From assembly GCA_016717105.1 (NCBI GenBank), contig JADKGF010000014.1, positions 17,501-81,500 on the forward strand: DNA of 64,000 nucleotides, in the 5' to 3' direction. Origin of the DNA: Saprospiraceae bacterium (GTDB taxonomy: Bacteria; Bacteroidota; Bacteroidia; Chitinophagales; Saprospiraceae). Of this stretch, positions 35,342 through 45,858 are shown in pieces. The notes beneath the pieces are model-generated. The model saw only the letters and a program-made list of their open reading frames with translations. It did no database searches and was not told the origin of the DNA. Positions within the stretch are counted from its first letter, which is position 1; every line of letters starts with the position of its first letter. Position numbers and translations under genes: made by a program.

Positions 35342-36627
35342 TCAATGATGCTCCGATTGTCGGTTTGTATCTTTCACAGAAGTATCATGAACTTTAATTA
35401 CTCTGACTTCATCTATCTTGGTCTCAGATTTGGAAAGGATTTCAAATTTGTAATTTTCCAACAGTATTTCATCACCGACCTCAGGTATGCTGCCATGCGT
35501 CATCACGATATATCCGGACAATGTGACGTAATCTTCTTCTGGCAAGTCTAGGTTTATATATTTGCTATTTAAGTACGTAAGTTCAAGTCTTCCCGAAAAT
35601 ATATATTCATTGTCAGATATCATCTTTTCGGTAAAATTTTCATCATCGTGTTCGTCTGCAATTTCACCAAATATCTCTTCGAGAATATCTTCTAAGGTAA
35701 TAATGCCCGCAGTACCTCCGAATTCATCTACTACGCAAGCAATGTTGGAACCATCTTTAATAAATCGGTGCATCAATGTCTGCACATTCATTACATCTGG
35801 GACAAAGACAATGTCCATGATATTCCTTTTGATGGACGTGATGTTTTTAAACAATTGTTGATGGTGAAAATATCCAATCACGTTTTCGACATCGCCATCT
35901 GCAACGATAAGACGAGAATGTTTTGATGATATAAAGGCTTCCTTTACTGTCTGTAGGTCATCATTTTGTCAATAAAAATAATTTCATTGCGCGGTATCAT
36001 ACAATCTCGTACTCTCAAAAGATTGAGATTCAGCGCGTTAGTTAGAATTTCTTTATCTATTTCCTTTTCTTCATTTACATTGGACTGAATGTAATGCTCG
36101 AGATCTAGTTTCGTGATATTATTGTCTTCTGCAGTTTCTGTTTTGCCAAAAATCAATCGAATAATCAGATTTGATGTCTTGGTAAGGATCCAGCTTGGAA
36201 TGAGCAATAACCATTTTGAAAATTTCAAAGCCGGAGCCATTCGGTAAATTAACTCGTTTGCATAGAGGCGGCAAACTGTTTTGGGTAGAAACTCACCAAA
36301 AATCAAAATAACAAAAGTCAGAATTATTGTGGTCAACAACGAGATCGCAAACGTACCTGTCTGAAACATAAGTTCCAATAAAGGTGTGATAATAGAACTG
36401 AAAAGGATCGTGTAAATGACCAAAACAATATTGTTGCCAACCAACATGGTGCTAAGAAACGTTTTGGGATCATTGTACAAATCGGTGAGTATATGCCCTC
36501 TTTTCGAGCCTTTATTCTTTAGTACTTCGACACTCAATTTATTGGCAGAGAGGAAGGCGATTTCGCTACCTGAAAAAAATGCAGACAGGACCAATGTCAA
36601 TAAAACCAGCAAAAGCGTGATGATCAT
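35342..36627 (-). CDS. CNNM/CorC-type hemolysin-family membrane protein, frame broken once
   Basis: One gene if a base is restored in the run TTTT at 35964-35967: 'IFIDK' then continues 'NDDLQTVKEAFISSKHSRLI'. About 429 residues. The N-terminal CNNM membrane domain has 'LSAFFSGSEIAFLSANKL' and 'VGNNIVLVIY', with four helices. Two CBS motifs follow (around 'CMIPRNEIIFID' and 'DVMNVQTLMHRFIKDGSNIA', 'VVDEFGGTAGIITLEDILEE'). The C-terminal CorC/HlyC domain has 'LPEEDYVTLSGYIV'. Members act in Mg/Co homeostasis; the GldE branch is needed for gliding. It lies 25 bases after the LptC gene, so they are probably cotranscribed. Confidence 0.85.
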
Positions 36628-36652
36628 GAATAAAATTAAGTCACAAAATTAA

Positions 36653-37216
36653 TCAAAATTCTGAAACAAAATCAGAAACATTTATTTTGCCTTGCACCTT
36701 CTTGACGATTTCAAAACGGGTAAACTCCTGATTGGCCTTAAACCCGAAACCATACGTAGTATCTCCTTTTTCAGCTTGAGTAATACGGACAAGCTTGTCG
36801 GTATATACAATTCGCTCCTTTTGGTCAAAGATGAGTTCAGATGTTTCGAGTTTTTGGTTTTTTTCATCATAAACGACAACATTTCCTTTGGCAGTAATCC
36901 TTTGAGTACGTGCTTCATTTACCGCTGATTCAGCTTTTAGCCACCTATTGACGGTTTTATTATCTTTCATAAATTCAATTAGAATACCTTTGGGAAACAC
37001 ATCTTTACTATTATTATAGTCCAAATATCTTTCCATTACTGGTGCATTGACGACTAATTTTATTTGTGCAGAATCACTATAAATGATCCTGATATTATAA
37101 CCTCGCTCGACTTTGGCGTCTAGGTTTTCTGCCAACAATTCGTCAATATCTTCTACCTTGTTCGAACAAGATACAAGCTGAAGGCCCAAAAACAATAAAA
37201 CAATAAATCTCCCCAT
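36653..37216 (-). CDS. lptC: LptC-like LPS export protein, lipoprotein-type start
   Basis: 187 residues. A signal with lipobox-like 'LQLVSCSNKVED' is followed by the LptC/OstA beta-jellyroll pattern: 'VNAPVMERYLDYNNSKDVFP', 'GILIEFMKDNKTVNRWLKAE', 'RITAKGNVVVYDEKNQKLET' and 'LVRITQAEKGD'. LptC links the inner-membrane LptBFG transporter to LptA. The family call is from this pattern. The ATG shares one base with the stop of the upstream secreted protein gene (TAATG), so translation may be coupled. The CNNM gene follows, an order I know from other Bacteroidota. Confidence 0.8.
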   Translation of the reverse strand: MGRFIVLLFLGLQLVSCSNKVEDIDELLAENLDAKVERGYNIRIIYSDSAQIKLVVNAPVMERYLDYNNSKDVFPKGILIEFMKDNKTVNRWLKAESAVNEARTQRITAKGNVVVYDEKNQKLETSELIFDQKERIVYTDKLVRITQAEKGDTTYGFGFKANQEFTRFEIVKKVQGKINVSDFVSEF

Positions 37217-39330
37217 TATCTCAGTATTGTAACGTCTCCTGCGTGATTGGTCCTGCTACCGTCAAGCCATAATGCTACAATGCGCCATACATAGACGCCT
37301 GGAACTACTTCTTGCCCTTTAAACTCTCCATCCCATCCACTGAGTAAATTATTCCTTTCGAAATCTATTCCGTCTGTACCTTTATAGACCATATTGCCCC
37401 ATCGGTCATAGATTTCGAGCAACTCTATCTTATCAATCCCTTTAGTAGCCCATACATTAAAGAAGTCATGGATTTTATCTTTATTACCAGGTGTAAATAT
37501 ATTGGGCGCATGAATATTGAGATTTTTGATAACCCGGATTTCGACCATATCGGTAGCTGTACACCCATTGCTATCTATAACAGTTACGGTATATGTTGTA
37601 TTGACATAAGGACCTGCACGATAAATTAAATCTAACGTATCAAGTCTAGGTAACGGTGGACTCCAAATGATTGTGTCACCAGTTTTTTGCGGTGTATATG
37701 TGATAACGATCAATGTATCATCACCAAGTTCTATCTCTATGTCTGGACCTGCATTTACAACAATCTGAGGTGGCTCATTGACGACTACGTCTATACTATC
37801 TACACATCCTTTGATATCCTGTACGGAAATTTTATAACTTCCAGCAGCCAGATTGCCAAATTGTGGATTTGGTCTGAAGGCTTCATTACCGATGCTGTAA
37901 GAATACTCAGGTGCACCTTTGATGCCCTGTGCTAGAATGATACCTTCTGGAATATTATAACAACGCAAATCTTGGACGGATGCTCCCAGATCAAGTGTAC
38001 TCGTATCCTTACAACAAGGATCTACATAGAAGTCAATAATCTTGGTTACAGTACAACCACGGCTACTTTCTACTGTCAATGCGGCTATTTTATTGCCAAA
38101 TGACTGATAAACTACATCAAATGGCCCGATTCCACTTTGTCTGTCGGGTACAGCACGATCACCAAAATTCCATGTATAATTTACGATAGGATCTGTCTCT
38201 GAAGTAGATTTATTGGTAAAAATCACGGATTTATCACATTCAAAAGCTCTGTTAGCATTAACTTCAAAATCAGGTTTGGGGCCTAAGAATGTTCCTGTTC
38301 CACCGAATTCTATCGAAAAACCAAGCCCAGATCGGCTAAAATTATTAATAATCAAAACATATGACTTGCCTGATACCATATCCAATGGTGCAACGAAGTT
38401 GTTGTTTCCAGTCTGACATCCACCAGGCTCGGATACATCTGTTTCGCCGTTTCTCAAACCCGTAGGACCATTACATCTGGCCCAATTAGATAGTGGGTTT
38501 GTATTCCCAAAGGCATCAGTATTGGCACCTGCACCTTCACATCGCAATATTTTTTTGGTCACACAATCATCCAAGCCATTTGGCAATTCATATAAGGCAA
38601 AGTCTATATCATCCGTTATTTGATTGGGAATATTATTATTGGGTGTAAGGGTAAATGTCAGGCTACCTGAAACATCACAAGTCCATTTGTACCATGCAGA
38701 TGCAAACTCACCACCAATACATACACCGGGATTTAGTTCGTTTTTATCATTGCCATTTCCTTCAAGCTTATTGACAATAAAAGGAGATTTATCACAGAGC
38801 ACAACTGCCTTATTACAATCACTTTCGGGTGATTTTACAGGGATAAAGTCATCAATACACAAGCTGAAAGTTCCTTCTCCACCGATGCTCGATTCTATCA
38901 TTATAAAATAATTTTGACCGATATTCAAATCATTAAAAACCAACTCATCGATACCATCACTTTTGCCTGGTGAGCAAGAAAGATATTGTCCGCATTTTTC
39001 GAAAAGAATAATCTTTGGTGACCTCATCGTGCCACCATTGCCCAGCCCAAATACCCGAATAAGGACTGCCGGTTCTCTAGGTACAAATGAAAACCAAACA
39101 CCATTTGCCCATTTTAAAGATATACAATCATTTGTACCTTGTGTAAACTCTATATCACTTTTGGCGCCTACATTGGTGAATGCGCCATCTTCTGAACAAT
39201 AATTGTCCACTAATGGTAATGGAAATGCATATTGACAATCATCATTCAATACTTGCGCAGATAATGTAGCTGTTAGTATGGAAAAGATCAGCAAAAATTT
39301 GAGTTTACTGACGGACAGATGTGACTTCAT
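37216..39330 (-). CDS. T9SS type B (gliding-associated C-terminal domain) secreted protein with PKD domain
   Basis: 704 residues. Signal peptide (1-25, ending 'LSAQ'), then repeated Cys-rich pre-peptidase-like modules ('NDDCQYAFPLPLVDNYCSED' onward, ~30-330), a PKD domain with 'YTWNFGDRAVPD' (~380), a SprB-type segment ('GAPEYSYSIGNEAF'), and the C-terminal gliding-associated domain: 'IFTPGNKDKIHDFFNV', 'IYDRWGNMVYKG', 'WDGEFKGQEVVPGVYVWRI'. That domain directs export through T9SS with type B sorting. It is probably a surface adhesin or enzyme carrier. It shares a base with the start of lptC. Confidence 0.9.
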   Translation of the reverse strand: MKSHLSVSKLKFLLIFSILTATLSAQVLNDDCQYAFPLPLVDNYCSEDGAFTNVGAKSDIEFTQGTNDCISLKWANGVWFSFVPREPAVLIRVFGLGNGGTMRSPKIILFEKCGQYLSCSPGKSDGIDELVFNDLNIGQNYFIMIESSIGGEGTFSLCIDDFIPVKSPESDCNKAVVLCDKSPFIVNKLEGNGNDKNELNPGVCIGGEFASAWYKWTCDVSGSLTFTLTPNNNIPNQITDDIDFALYELPNGLDDCVTKKILRCEGAGANTDAFGNTNPLSNWARCNGPTGLRNGETDVSEPGGCQTGNNNFVAPLDMVSGKSYVLIINNFSRSGLGFSIEFGGTGTFLGPKPDFEVNANRAFECDKSVIFTNKSTSETDPIVNYTWNFGDRAVPDRQSGIGPFDVVYQSFGNKIAALTVESSRGCTVTKIIDFYVDPCCKDTSTLDLGASVQDLRCYNIPEGIILAQGIKGAPEYSYSIGNEAFRPNPQFGNLAAGSYKISVQDIKGCVDSIDVVVNEPPQIVVNAGPDIEIELGDDTLIVITYTPQKTGDTIIWSPPLPRLDTLDLIYRAGPYVNTTYTVTVIDSNGCTATDMVEIRVIKNLNIHAPNIFTPGNKDKIHDFFNVWATKGIDKIELLEIYDRWGNMVYKGTDGIDFERNNLLSGWDGEFKGQEVVPGVYVWRIVALWLDGSRTNHAGDVTILR

Positions 39331-39446
39331 CTTTTGTATTTTATATTCGATAACGTTGCAATGTGCTTAAGTGTTTTGTTTTCGGACTGGATTTTGTAAC
39401 TCTTAACGTACAAAATTATACTTTTAACGTGGATTTAAGGCATTTG

Positions 39447-40564
39447 TCACTTGCTATTTTTGTTTTTCAAGACAGAGATCGCTTTATGTATGATTTCTGC
39501 ACTTTTATTCCAACTAAAATATCGGTAACGTTCGTATCCTTTTTGATCAAATCTTGCCTCAAAGCATTATCACTTGAAATCGCTTTCATGGCATTTGCGA
39601 TATCATTCTTGTCGGTCGGGCTTACCAACAAAGCTGCATCTCCTGCTACCTCGGGCATAGAGCTGACATTTGATGTGATGACAGGCGTACCTGTTTTCAT
39701 CGCTTCCAATAGTGGTATTCCAAATCCTTCAAACACAGATATATAGGTCATAGCTACTGCTCCGCTTATCAATTTATATTTTACAGCTTCAGATACCATG
39801 CCTGTATGAATTATAGCCGGCGAATCAAGAATCGATTGCTTAATTTCATCCGTATCCCAAGCAAGTCGGCCCGCTAATACGAGCTTATATTTATTATCTT
39901 GATTAAAAATATGGAATGCTTCGATCAGGTTGATAATATTTTTTCGAGGATGAATCGCACCCACATACAAAAAGTAGGGAAGGCCATCAATATCATCTGC
40001 AATAGGTTTGGGAATCAAAATATGACTCGTATCCATTGGCTCAGAAACGGCATTGTATGCAACAAGTACTTTATCTTCAGGTATGCTGAATCGGTCTATG
40101 ATGTCATTTTTGACAAAGGTCGAAACAGTAATAACCTGACTTGCTTTCCGTAGATACTTCGGCACATAATACTTGTAATAACTTAATGACCGCTTATCTA
40201 CATACTCAGGATAGTGCAAATAAGCGAGATCGTGCATGACCATAACGGTAGGAACCGAAGTACGGAGACTCATATATCCATCACCAGAATAAAAGACATC
40301 GATTTTGTACCACCAAAGATAGATGGGCATCATAATCTCAAACCACCAATACCATAAAATCGGATGCCTTGCATGCCATGGTACAATCACAGATTTGACA
40401 TTGGCAGGGAAACCAAAATCAACTGAAACTTTGCGATCAAAAAAAAGAATAAACTCGTCTTCAGGATGAGAAACAGCCATTTGGCGCGTAGTTTCGTAAA
40501 TGTATCTGTGAACACCTTCATGGTTTTTATTAACCAATATTCTTGTGTTAATGCCGATTCTCAT
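39447..40564 (-). CDS. Glycosyltransferase family 4 (GT-B), frame broken near the 3' end
   Basis: The conserved body has 'RKNIINLIEAFHIFNQDNKY', 'ISVFEGFGIPLLEAMKTGTP' (the E-x7-E nucleotide-sugar motif) and 'VITSNVSSMPEVAGDAALLV'. As written the frame ends at 39467 with an unnatural tail. Adding one T to the T5 run at 39540-39544 gives instead 'LIKKGYERYRYFSWNKSAEI' and a natural end at 39447, ~372 residues. Family members add hexoses to lipid-linked or surface glycans. The sequence 'MRIGINTRILVNKNHEGVHR' is the normal start. The neighbouring genes do not show a complete polysaccharide cluster. Confidence 0.88.
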
Positions 40565-40592
40565 ACGATAATAGCCATTAAGAATGTTTGAA

Positions 40593-41360
40593 CTAATTTG
40601 TTCTTACAAAAACAAGCTTAGTAAGATCTGATTTCGATTTAAAAATTTTATCTAAAACCTTAGAAATTGGCAAAGTAACATTTTGTAAGAATACAGAAAA
40701 TTTTGTGATTGGTTGTCCTTCTGTTCTATTTGAAGAATTAAAGATCTTTCTAATAGCTCCACAAATCAAATAACTTACTCGTATATTAATAAACTCTTTT
40801 TCGACCAATTCAAAATTGTTAGATTTAAAAATATTTTCATAATATGAAACTGGCCTACCTAGACACAATTCATCTCCTTTAATCTTCGAATCTACTCTCT
40901 CAAAAATACAAACGCGGTTGGTACTTACTCTGCAAATTTCAGCAATGAGTTGAGTTAACATTTGTTCATCAGTATTATGTTGCAATACGGTTGCTGTAAA
41001 AATTATATCAAAAGTTTTATCATCAAATGGAAACTTAGTTCCGTTTATTTTGTGAATGGCAACTTTACCTAATGTATTTTTTGTAGCTAATTTCACCATA
41101 TTTTCAGAGATATCGACGGCTTGTAAGTTTTTAGGATTTTTTTTCAAAACTTCAATTAAATTACCACCAGGTCCACATCCAACTTCCAAAACATTTTTAT
41201 TGTTAAAATCTATAGTACTTAGCATTTCCAAAAAACGATTTCTCTTATACCTATAATACGGTTCGTCATCTCCTGCTATTACGTTATCATCATTTCTTTG
41301 TTTGATCAATTCACTTACTTCGCTCCAATATTTTTCAGGGTGATAACTGTTACTCATCAT
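40593..41360 (-). CDS. Class I SAM-dependent methyltransferase
   Basis: 255 residues. SAM-binding motif I is 'VLEVGCGPGGNLIEVL' with the acidic end of strand 2 in 'LQAVDISENMV', then 'FPFDDKTFDIIFTATVLQHN' (motif IV region). The C-terminal part is Lys/Phe-rich without membrane segments. The substrate is unknown; it may act on a glycan or lipid because it lies 28 bases upstream of a glycosyltransferase on the same strand. Base composition is more AT-rich than the flanking housekeeping genes, so acquisition by transfer is possible but unproven. Confidence 0.85.
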   Translation of the reverse strand: MMSNSYHPEKYWSEVSELIKQRNDDNVIAGDDEPYYRYKRNRFLEMLSTIDFNNKNVLEVGCGPGGNLIEVLKKNPKNLQAVDISENMVKLATKNTLGKVAIHKINGTKFPFDDKTFDIIFTATVLQHNTDEQMLTQLIAEICRVSTNRVCIFERVDSKIKGDELCLGRPVSYYENIFKSNNFELVEKEFINIRVSYLICGAIRKIFNSSNRTEGQPITKFSVFLQNVTLPISKVLDKIFKSKSDLTKLVFVRTN

Positions 41361-41503
41361 TTATATTGATTTTATTAAAATTGACACAAATTTAGGACTT
41401 TAAGTAGGTTAATTAGTTATTTAACTCAAATAATATAAAATTTTGTCCTCACTTACCAACGAAATGCGTCTGAAATTCGTATTATAATATAAATACACTG
41501 ACC

Positions 41504-41989
41504 ATGATGGACATCAATAAGATTATCGTTATTTTAGTGATTTCTTTGACTTTTATCTCATGCAATAAAGAAAGTAGCGATTTGGATAATTTATCTCAAA
41601 ACGACTACCTGATCTTCGGACATTTTCATGGATTTTGTCACGGCGAAAGATGTAATGAGATATACCAAATAAAAGACACTAAGGTATATGAAGACACCAA
41701 AGATATTTACAGAAGTTTAAATGATTTCAATTTTATCGCTTTGGGTGTAGAAAAATATGATAGCATAAAGGAATTGTCAAATGCCATACCTGTAGGATTG
41801 TGGAATGAAGAAAATGAAAAAGTATTCGGTTGCCCAGATTGTTATGATCAGGGTGGATATTTCATTCAGATAAGCAAGAATGGCCAAGTGAAGTCTTGGA
41901 TATTTGACAAGAACTTAAATGATGATCCTGAATATATGCACGGCTTCTTGAATTTAGTTCGCGATAAGATTTATCTTTTGTCTTATTAA
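41504..41989 (+). CDS. Small lipoprotein, 'FGHFHGFC' family, function unknown
   Basis: 161 residues with a lipoprotein signal ('LTFISCNKES', Cys ~20). I recognise the pattern 'YLIFGHFHGFCHGERCNEIY' and 'CPDCYDQGGYFIQISKNGQV' as a recurring Bacteroidota lipoprotein family with no assigned function. Three cysteine pairs may bind metal or form disulfides. It is the first of three small lipoprotein genes packed 6 to 9 bases apart, suggesting one operon. Confidence 0.75.
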   Translation: MMDINKIIVILVISLTFISCNKESSDLDNLSQNDYLIFGHFHGFCHGERCNEIYQIKDTKVYEDTKDIYRSLNDFNFIALGVEKYDSIKELSNAIPVGLWNEENEKVFGCPDCYDQGGYFIQISKNGQVKSWIFDKNLNDDPEYMHGFLNLVRDKIYLLSY

Positions 41990-41998
41990 AAAAGTAGT

Positions 41999-42304
41999 AT
42001 GAAACCTATAATTGGTATATGTTTGGTGTTTATTTTGGGTTGCTGCAAAAGCGAAGGACACTGGGTATCTGCCACGCTCGAAGGCTATGATCTGCGTGAA
42101 TGTGCATGTTGTGGTGGCTGCCTTGTAAAGCCGAATGACGCGCCAGACAAAGTCTTTCAATGGTATCAAAAAGGAGAGACATTTGATATCACAAGCTTAG
42201 ATACTTTCCCGATGAAGGTTATGATAAATTATGATGTAATCCAACAATCTTGTATTGCTTCTGATGGGGAAATCGAAATAAATGAATTGGTAAAAATAAA
42301 ATAA
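41999..42304 (+). CDS. Small lipoprotein with CACCGGC motif
   Basis: 101 residues. Lipobox 'FILGCCKSEGHW'. The feature of note is 'YDLRECACCGGCLVKPNDAP', a cluster of cysteines shared with other Bacteroidota lipoproteins of unknown function that carry 'C-A-C-C-G-G'. The rest is a short beta-rich domain ending 'DGEIEINELVKIK'. It follows the previous lipoprotein by 9 bases and precedes the next by 6. Confidence 0.7.
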   Translation: MKPIIGICLVFILGCCKSEGHWVSATLEGYDLRECACCGGCLVKPNDAPDKVFQWYQKGETFDITSLDTFPMKVMINYDVIQQSCIASDGEIEINELVKIK

Positions 42305-42310
42305 CATAAT

Positions 42311-42715
42311 ATGAAACATACACTTTTTTGCCTGATTGTAGGATTATTGTTGCTCTCATGCAATAAAAATGAAAACATCGAATGTCCAACAGATATCATT
42401 TGTACCCAAGTAATCGTAAGTATCGGCGTAACAATCAAAAATAACAATAACGAGTTTATTAAATTATCAAAAACACTGACAGAAATAGAAGGCATCGCCA
42501 TAGAAGTCGGCCAAAACGATTTCGATCCTATCTACGGAACCTATACGATACTTGATGATGGGGCATTAAAATCCGTCAAAAAGTCAGGTAGTAAAGTCAC
42601 ATTTAAAGGCTTTGATGCCAACAACCAACTGGTCGTAAATGAGCAATATCAGATAGGCCACGATTGCTGTCATGTAATCAAGATCTCAGGTAAGGATGAG
42701 GTGATAGTGGATTGA
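42311..42715 (+). CDS. Small lipoprotein, carboxypeptidase-regulatory-like fold, function unknown
   Basis: 134 residues with a lipobox ('LLLLSCNKNEN'). It keeps 'CPTDIICTQVIVSIGVTIKN' and the ending 'IGHDCCHVIKISGKDEVIVD', a pattern seen in other small Bacteroidota lipoproteins that I cannot tie to a function. It is the last of the lipoprotein trio. The next gene is convergent, 34 bases away, and I see no clear terminator. Confidence 0.7.
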   Translation: MKHTLFCLIVGLLLLSCNKNENIECPTDIICTQVIVSIGVTIKNNNNEFIKLSKTLTEIEGIAIEVGQNDFDPIYGTYTILDDGALKSVKKSGSKVTFKGFDANNQLVVNEQYQIGHDCCHVIKISGKDEVIVD

Positions 42716-42749
42716 GAGGTGGACTGAGAAAGCTGAAATATTTTACTGC

Positions 42750-43325
42750 TTATTTTGTATTTTGTGGAATACTAAACTCAATATTATAAAATTTTAGATA
42801 CTCTTCTATAGGTTCCATGCCTAAGGTTTTTCTTCTTTGGTTTACAAATTCTGGCTCATACAAATCGTAAAGTTTACCATCTTCAATCTGAGTTCCATAT
42901 AACTGTGGTTCACCGTCATCCATTAGAATTCTATCTTGGATAGTTGCAAATGCTTCACCGCTTATATCACCATTGTTTTTGGCGTTTTCTAGTAAAGGAA
43001 AATATTTTTTTACATATTGTTTATCAGGTGCATGATGTAGTGATAACCAAATAGCATCCATTTGATTTTGTGAAACTTCATTCAGTGATGGGAACTTACA
43101 ATTTTCAATTATACTCACCACTCGTTCAAGATTCTCATGATCTTTTTTTACAAACTCATAAAAATCTGTTTCTTCTTTTCGAATTTTTTGATCTTGCTCA
43201 TATACACTATCAAGGATAATACAAATATTTTCGCAGTCAACACTTCGTAAAACTACTTTGGGAATCGGCGTCATCTTACAACTCAATGCAAAACCAATAA
43301 AACACGTGAATATTAAAATTTTCAT
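42750..43325 (-). CDS. DUF6624-family lipoprotein
   Basis: 191 residues. Lipobox 'GFALSCKMTP'. The DUF6624 pattern is clear: 'YEQDQKIRKEETDFYEF' (D-Q-x-x-R), then 'WLSLHHAPDKQYVKKYFPLL', 'DRILMDDGEPQLYGTQI' and 'VNQRRKTLGMEPIEEYL'. The family has no known reaction. It follows the TlpA-like thioredoxin gene by 76 bases on the same strand and is the last member of that group. Confidence 0.85.
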   Translation of the reverse strand: MKILIFTCFIGFALSCKMTPIPKVVLRSVDCENICIILDSVYEQDQKIRKEETDFYEFVKKDHENLERVVSIIENCKFPSLNEVSQNQMDAIWLSLHHAPDKQYVKKYFPLLENAKNNGDISGEAFATIQDRILMDDGEPQLYGTQIEDGKLYDLYEPEFVNQRRKTLGMEPIEEYLKFYNIEFSIPQNTK

Positions 43326-43401
43326 ATATAACTTTTCAATTGATTAATAGGATAAAAATCGCAATATCTGTATAATCCCATTCACTTTTTTAAGGATCAT
43401 T

Positions 43402-44703
43402 TTACAAATTTTTTATAAAAAAGTCTTTGATTTGTTCTAATTCTGATGTCTTAAGCAAGACCATATTATCTTTATTTAGTACAAAATATGTTGGCCAAGT
43501 ATGTACATTTAGTGGGTCATTTTTTTCAAATTCTTTTAGGTCAAGAAATATATTGTCCCATTTTATTTTGTTTTCTTCCATCAAATTTTTGCACTTTTCA
43601 GAAGATGTGTCTGTACAAAGGCCATAAAACTGAACATTATTATAAGATTGCTGTAATGCAACCAATTCTGGAAGCTTCTTCCGACATGGTAAACACCAAG
43701 ATCCCCATACATGGACAAATTTATATTGATTCTGAATGCCCAAAGTATCTATTTTGATTATGTCCTTATTGTTGACAACTGATGGGCCTTCTAAAGAGAA
43801 AAATGTATTTTCATCATGGTGATTTGTTAGCAATAATCTGCTATTTATAATATCAATGGAATCAATGCTATAATAATTTCCATTTAGATTGAACTTATCC
43901 TTTTGACACAGTCTTTGCATATTATTGTCTTTTATTTTTACTTTCACCTTTAATGATGAATTCTCCCAAGGCAAAGCATCTTCCACCAAGAAATTGACTT
44001 TAGTCTTATTAATATCTCCTTCAAACTTTAGTCTGGACACAAAACCTATAGCAAAATTATCGGTATATTCTAAGGCGTTTGTTGATGGATTCAATTCAGA
44101 AAAAACTTGTACTGCTATTTTGGTTTTTCTTGGATAAATCAGATGGTGATATAGTTGTTCATATTCGATATCAAAATAATAGCAAGTATCCATTGGATAA
44201 TTCATGTTTGCAACCCTTGGCCATTCTGGATTAAAAACCAATTTAGGCAAAACATGTAGCTCATCGTCTGAAAAATCCATATTCATATTGGAGTCAATAA
44301 TGAGTATCTCTTTATTTTTTATTTTGCCTCTCAACCCAAATAGTTGCCATTTATGATCTGATCTAGAATAGGTTCCTAAATCATATACTGAACTAAATGA
44401 GGTAGTACTCCTAATTTCACCATTTATTAAATCTTCATACTTTGACAATGCCAAACTAAACGTTATCCTACTAATTTTAACATTACTAATATCCGAAGGA
44501 AACCTATAATTTTGACTACTATTAAAATCCTTCTTTACGTATGACTTCTGACCAAATGATATTTTTTCCATTGGGAGAAAGGAAGTATCTTGGTACAGAT
44601 TTATCCATCTAGAGTCATTTTGACTAATTGCAAAGTTGCTCACTAAACACATGAATAAAATTAGCCATTTTGTAATATTAAATCTATTTATTAACCAAAC
44701 CAT
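43402..44703 (-). CDS. TlpA-like exported thioredoxin-fold protein
   Basis: 433 residues. Signal peptide ('FMCLVSNFAISQ'), an unassigned ~285-residue beta-rich N-terminal part, then a C-terminal thioredoxin domain with the redox site W-C-x-x-C as 'WGSWCLPCRKKLPELVALQ' (~330) and the cis-Pro loop 'NVHTWPTYFVLNKDNMVLL'. Such proteins reduce or oxidise cysteines in the periplasm or at the cell surface. It sits between two DUF6624-type genes, downstream of a short Cys-containing peptide gene; whether that peptide is its substrate is inference. Confidence 0.85.
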   Translation of the reverse strand: MVWLINRFNITKWLILFMCLVSNFAISQNDSRWINLYQDTSFLPMEKISFGQKSYVKKDFNSSQNYRFPSDISNVKISRITFSLALSKYEDLINGEIRSTTSFSSVYDLGTYSRSDHKWQLFGLRGKIKNKEILIIDSNMNMDFSDDELHVLPKLVFNPEWPRVANMNYPMDTCYYFDIEYEQLYHHLIYPRKTKIAVQVFSELNPSTNALEYTDNFAIGFVSRLKFEGDINKTKVNFLVEDALPWENSSLKVKVKIKDNNMQRLCQKDKFNLNGNYYSIDSIDIINSRLLLTNHHDENTFFSLEGPSVVNNKDIIKIDTLGIQNQYKFVHVWGSWCLPCRKKLPELVALQQSYNNVQFYGLCTDTSSEKCKNLMEENKIKWDNIFLDLKEFEKNDPLNVHTWPTYFVLNKDNMVLLKTSELEQIKDFFIKNL

Positions 44704-44826
44704 ATTTAAAATTTATTGAGTTTGTACTACTTTTTTGAGCTATCAACTTATCATGAACCAAATAGATTCGTGAATCATTTAGACTAATCGTATTGATGTT
44801 TAGGTATTTGTAATCACCAAAATCAT

Positions 44827-45858
44827 TTACTCTTTTTTTATCTTCAATATTTGTAAAATCGCATTATTATCTGTTACAATAGGCATTATTTTAGATGGCG
44901 GAAATCCGAAATTTCTATTTGGTAAACATAAAACATCATACAACTCCTGTTGAATATCTTTATTTGCTTCTGGATGAAAAGGCCAAAAATATTTTTTCAT
45001 AGATGAATCATCAAATAACTCTATTCCGCCATAATATTGAAAGTAACCAGCTTTTGGATGAAATTCCTTATTCTTTAAAAAAAGGATATAATTTTAATGT
45101 ACTTTTATTAAACCTAAAAATGCTATCATTTCCAATGTGATTTCTATCTATTTGATAAAGTATGTTAGTATTATCGTAAAAACCATTGTCTCTAATAGCT
45201 TTAATAATAAATGGAAAGATATAACTAAGATTTTGAATAGACATATGCATTAAAAGTGAATTTAAGCATGTTGATGCTTCACTACCAATCTTGTGGTATT
45301 CTGGAAGTTTATTATTATTCAATTTGATCAGATCTAGTAACAATGAAAAATTACTAGAATCGATAAAAGAATTATAACGCTTAAACAAAGAATCATTGCT
45401 TCTCACATATTGGTCTCGTTCTGACATCCATAATAATTCTTTAATAAGAAGTGAGTCCAGACCTTTTTTAAATTCTAATTCATTGTTAATAATTGCTATA
45501 CTATCTATTAATAAATTTTTACTATTCTCTAGTGCAGGATATCTATTTAAAAAATCAATTACATCACTTAAATTACCACCCTTTTTTGGAATTTGCAAAA
45601 TAAATTCTTTTATTGTTATAATATCGCCAAATTTTATTACTTTATCAATAGTGTTTAATAAATGGCTAAGATCTCCAAAATTATTGTCTATTAAGTTCTT
45701 TTTATATAAATTAATTATGTGAGAAGTATCAAAGTCGTTGGAGTAATACAACTTTTCGACTGAATAAAAGTCACTAAAATTTGACAAAGGCATTGCTTTT
45801 GACTAATACCTGCCAAAACTTTCAAAGAAAATAAAAGAAATAAAACGACTCTCAACAT
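44827..45858 (-). CDS. Exported DUF6624-like protein, frame broken twice
   Basis: The central frame (45068-45793) lacks both ends as written. Restoring one base in the T4 run at 45797-45800 adds the signal peptide 'MLRVVLFLLFSLKVLAGISQ', and removing one from the A7 run at 45077-45083 adds a tail of ~80 residues ('NKEFHPKAGYFQYYGGIELF') that ends at 44827. About 343 residues. The layout 'ERDQYVRS', an HM/His helix and a 'QIDRNH' segment resembles DUF6624, more divergent than the protein at 42750. Its ATG overlaps the stop of the short peptide gene (ATGTTGA), so translation is coupled. Function unknown. Confidence 0.6.
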
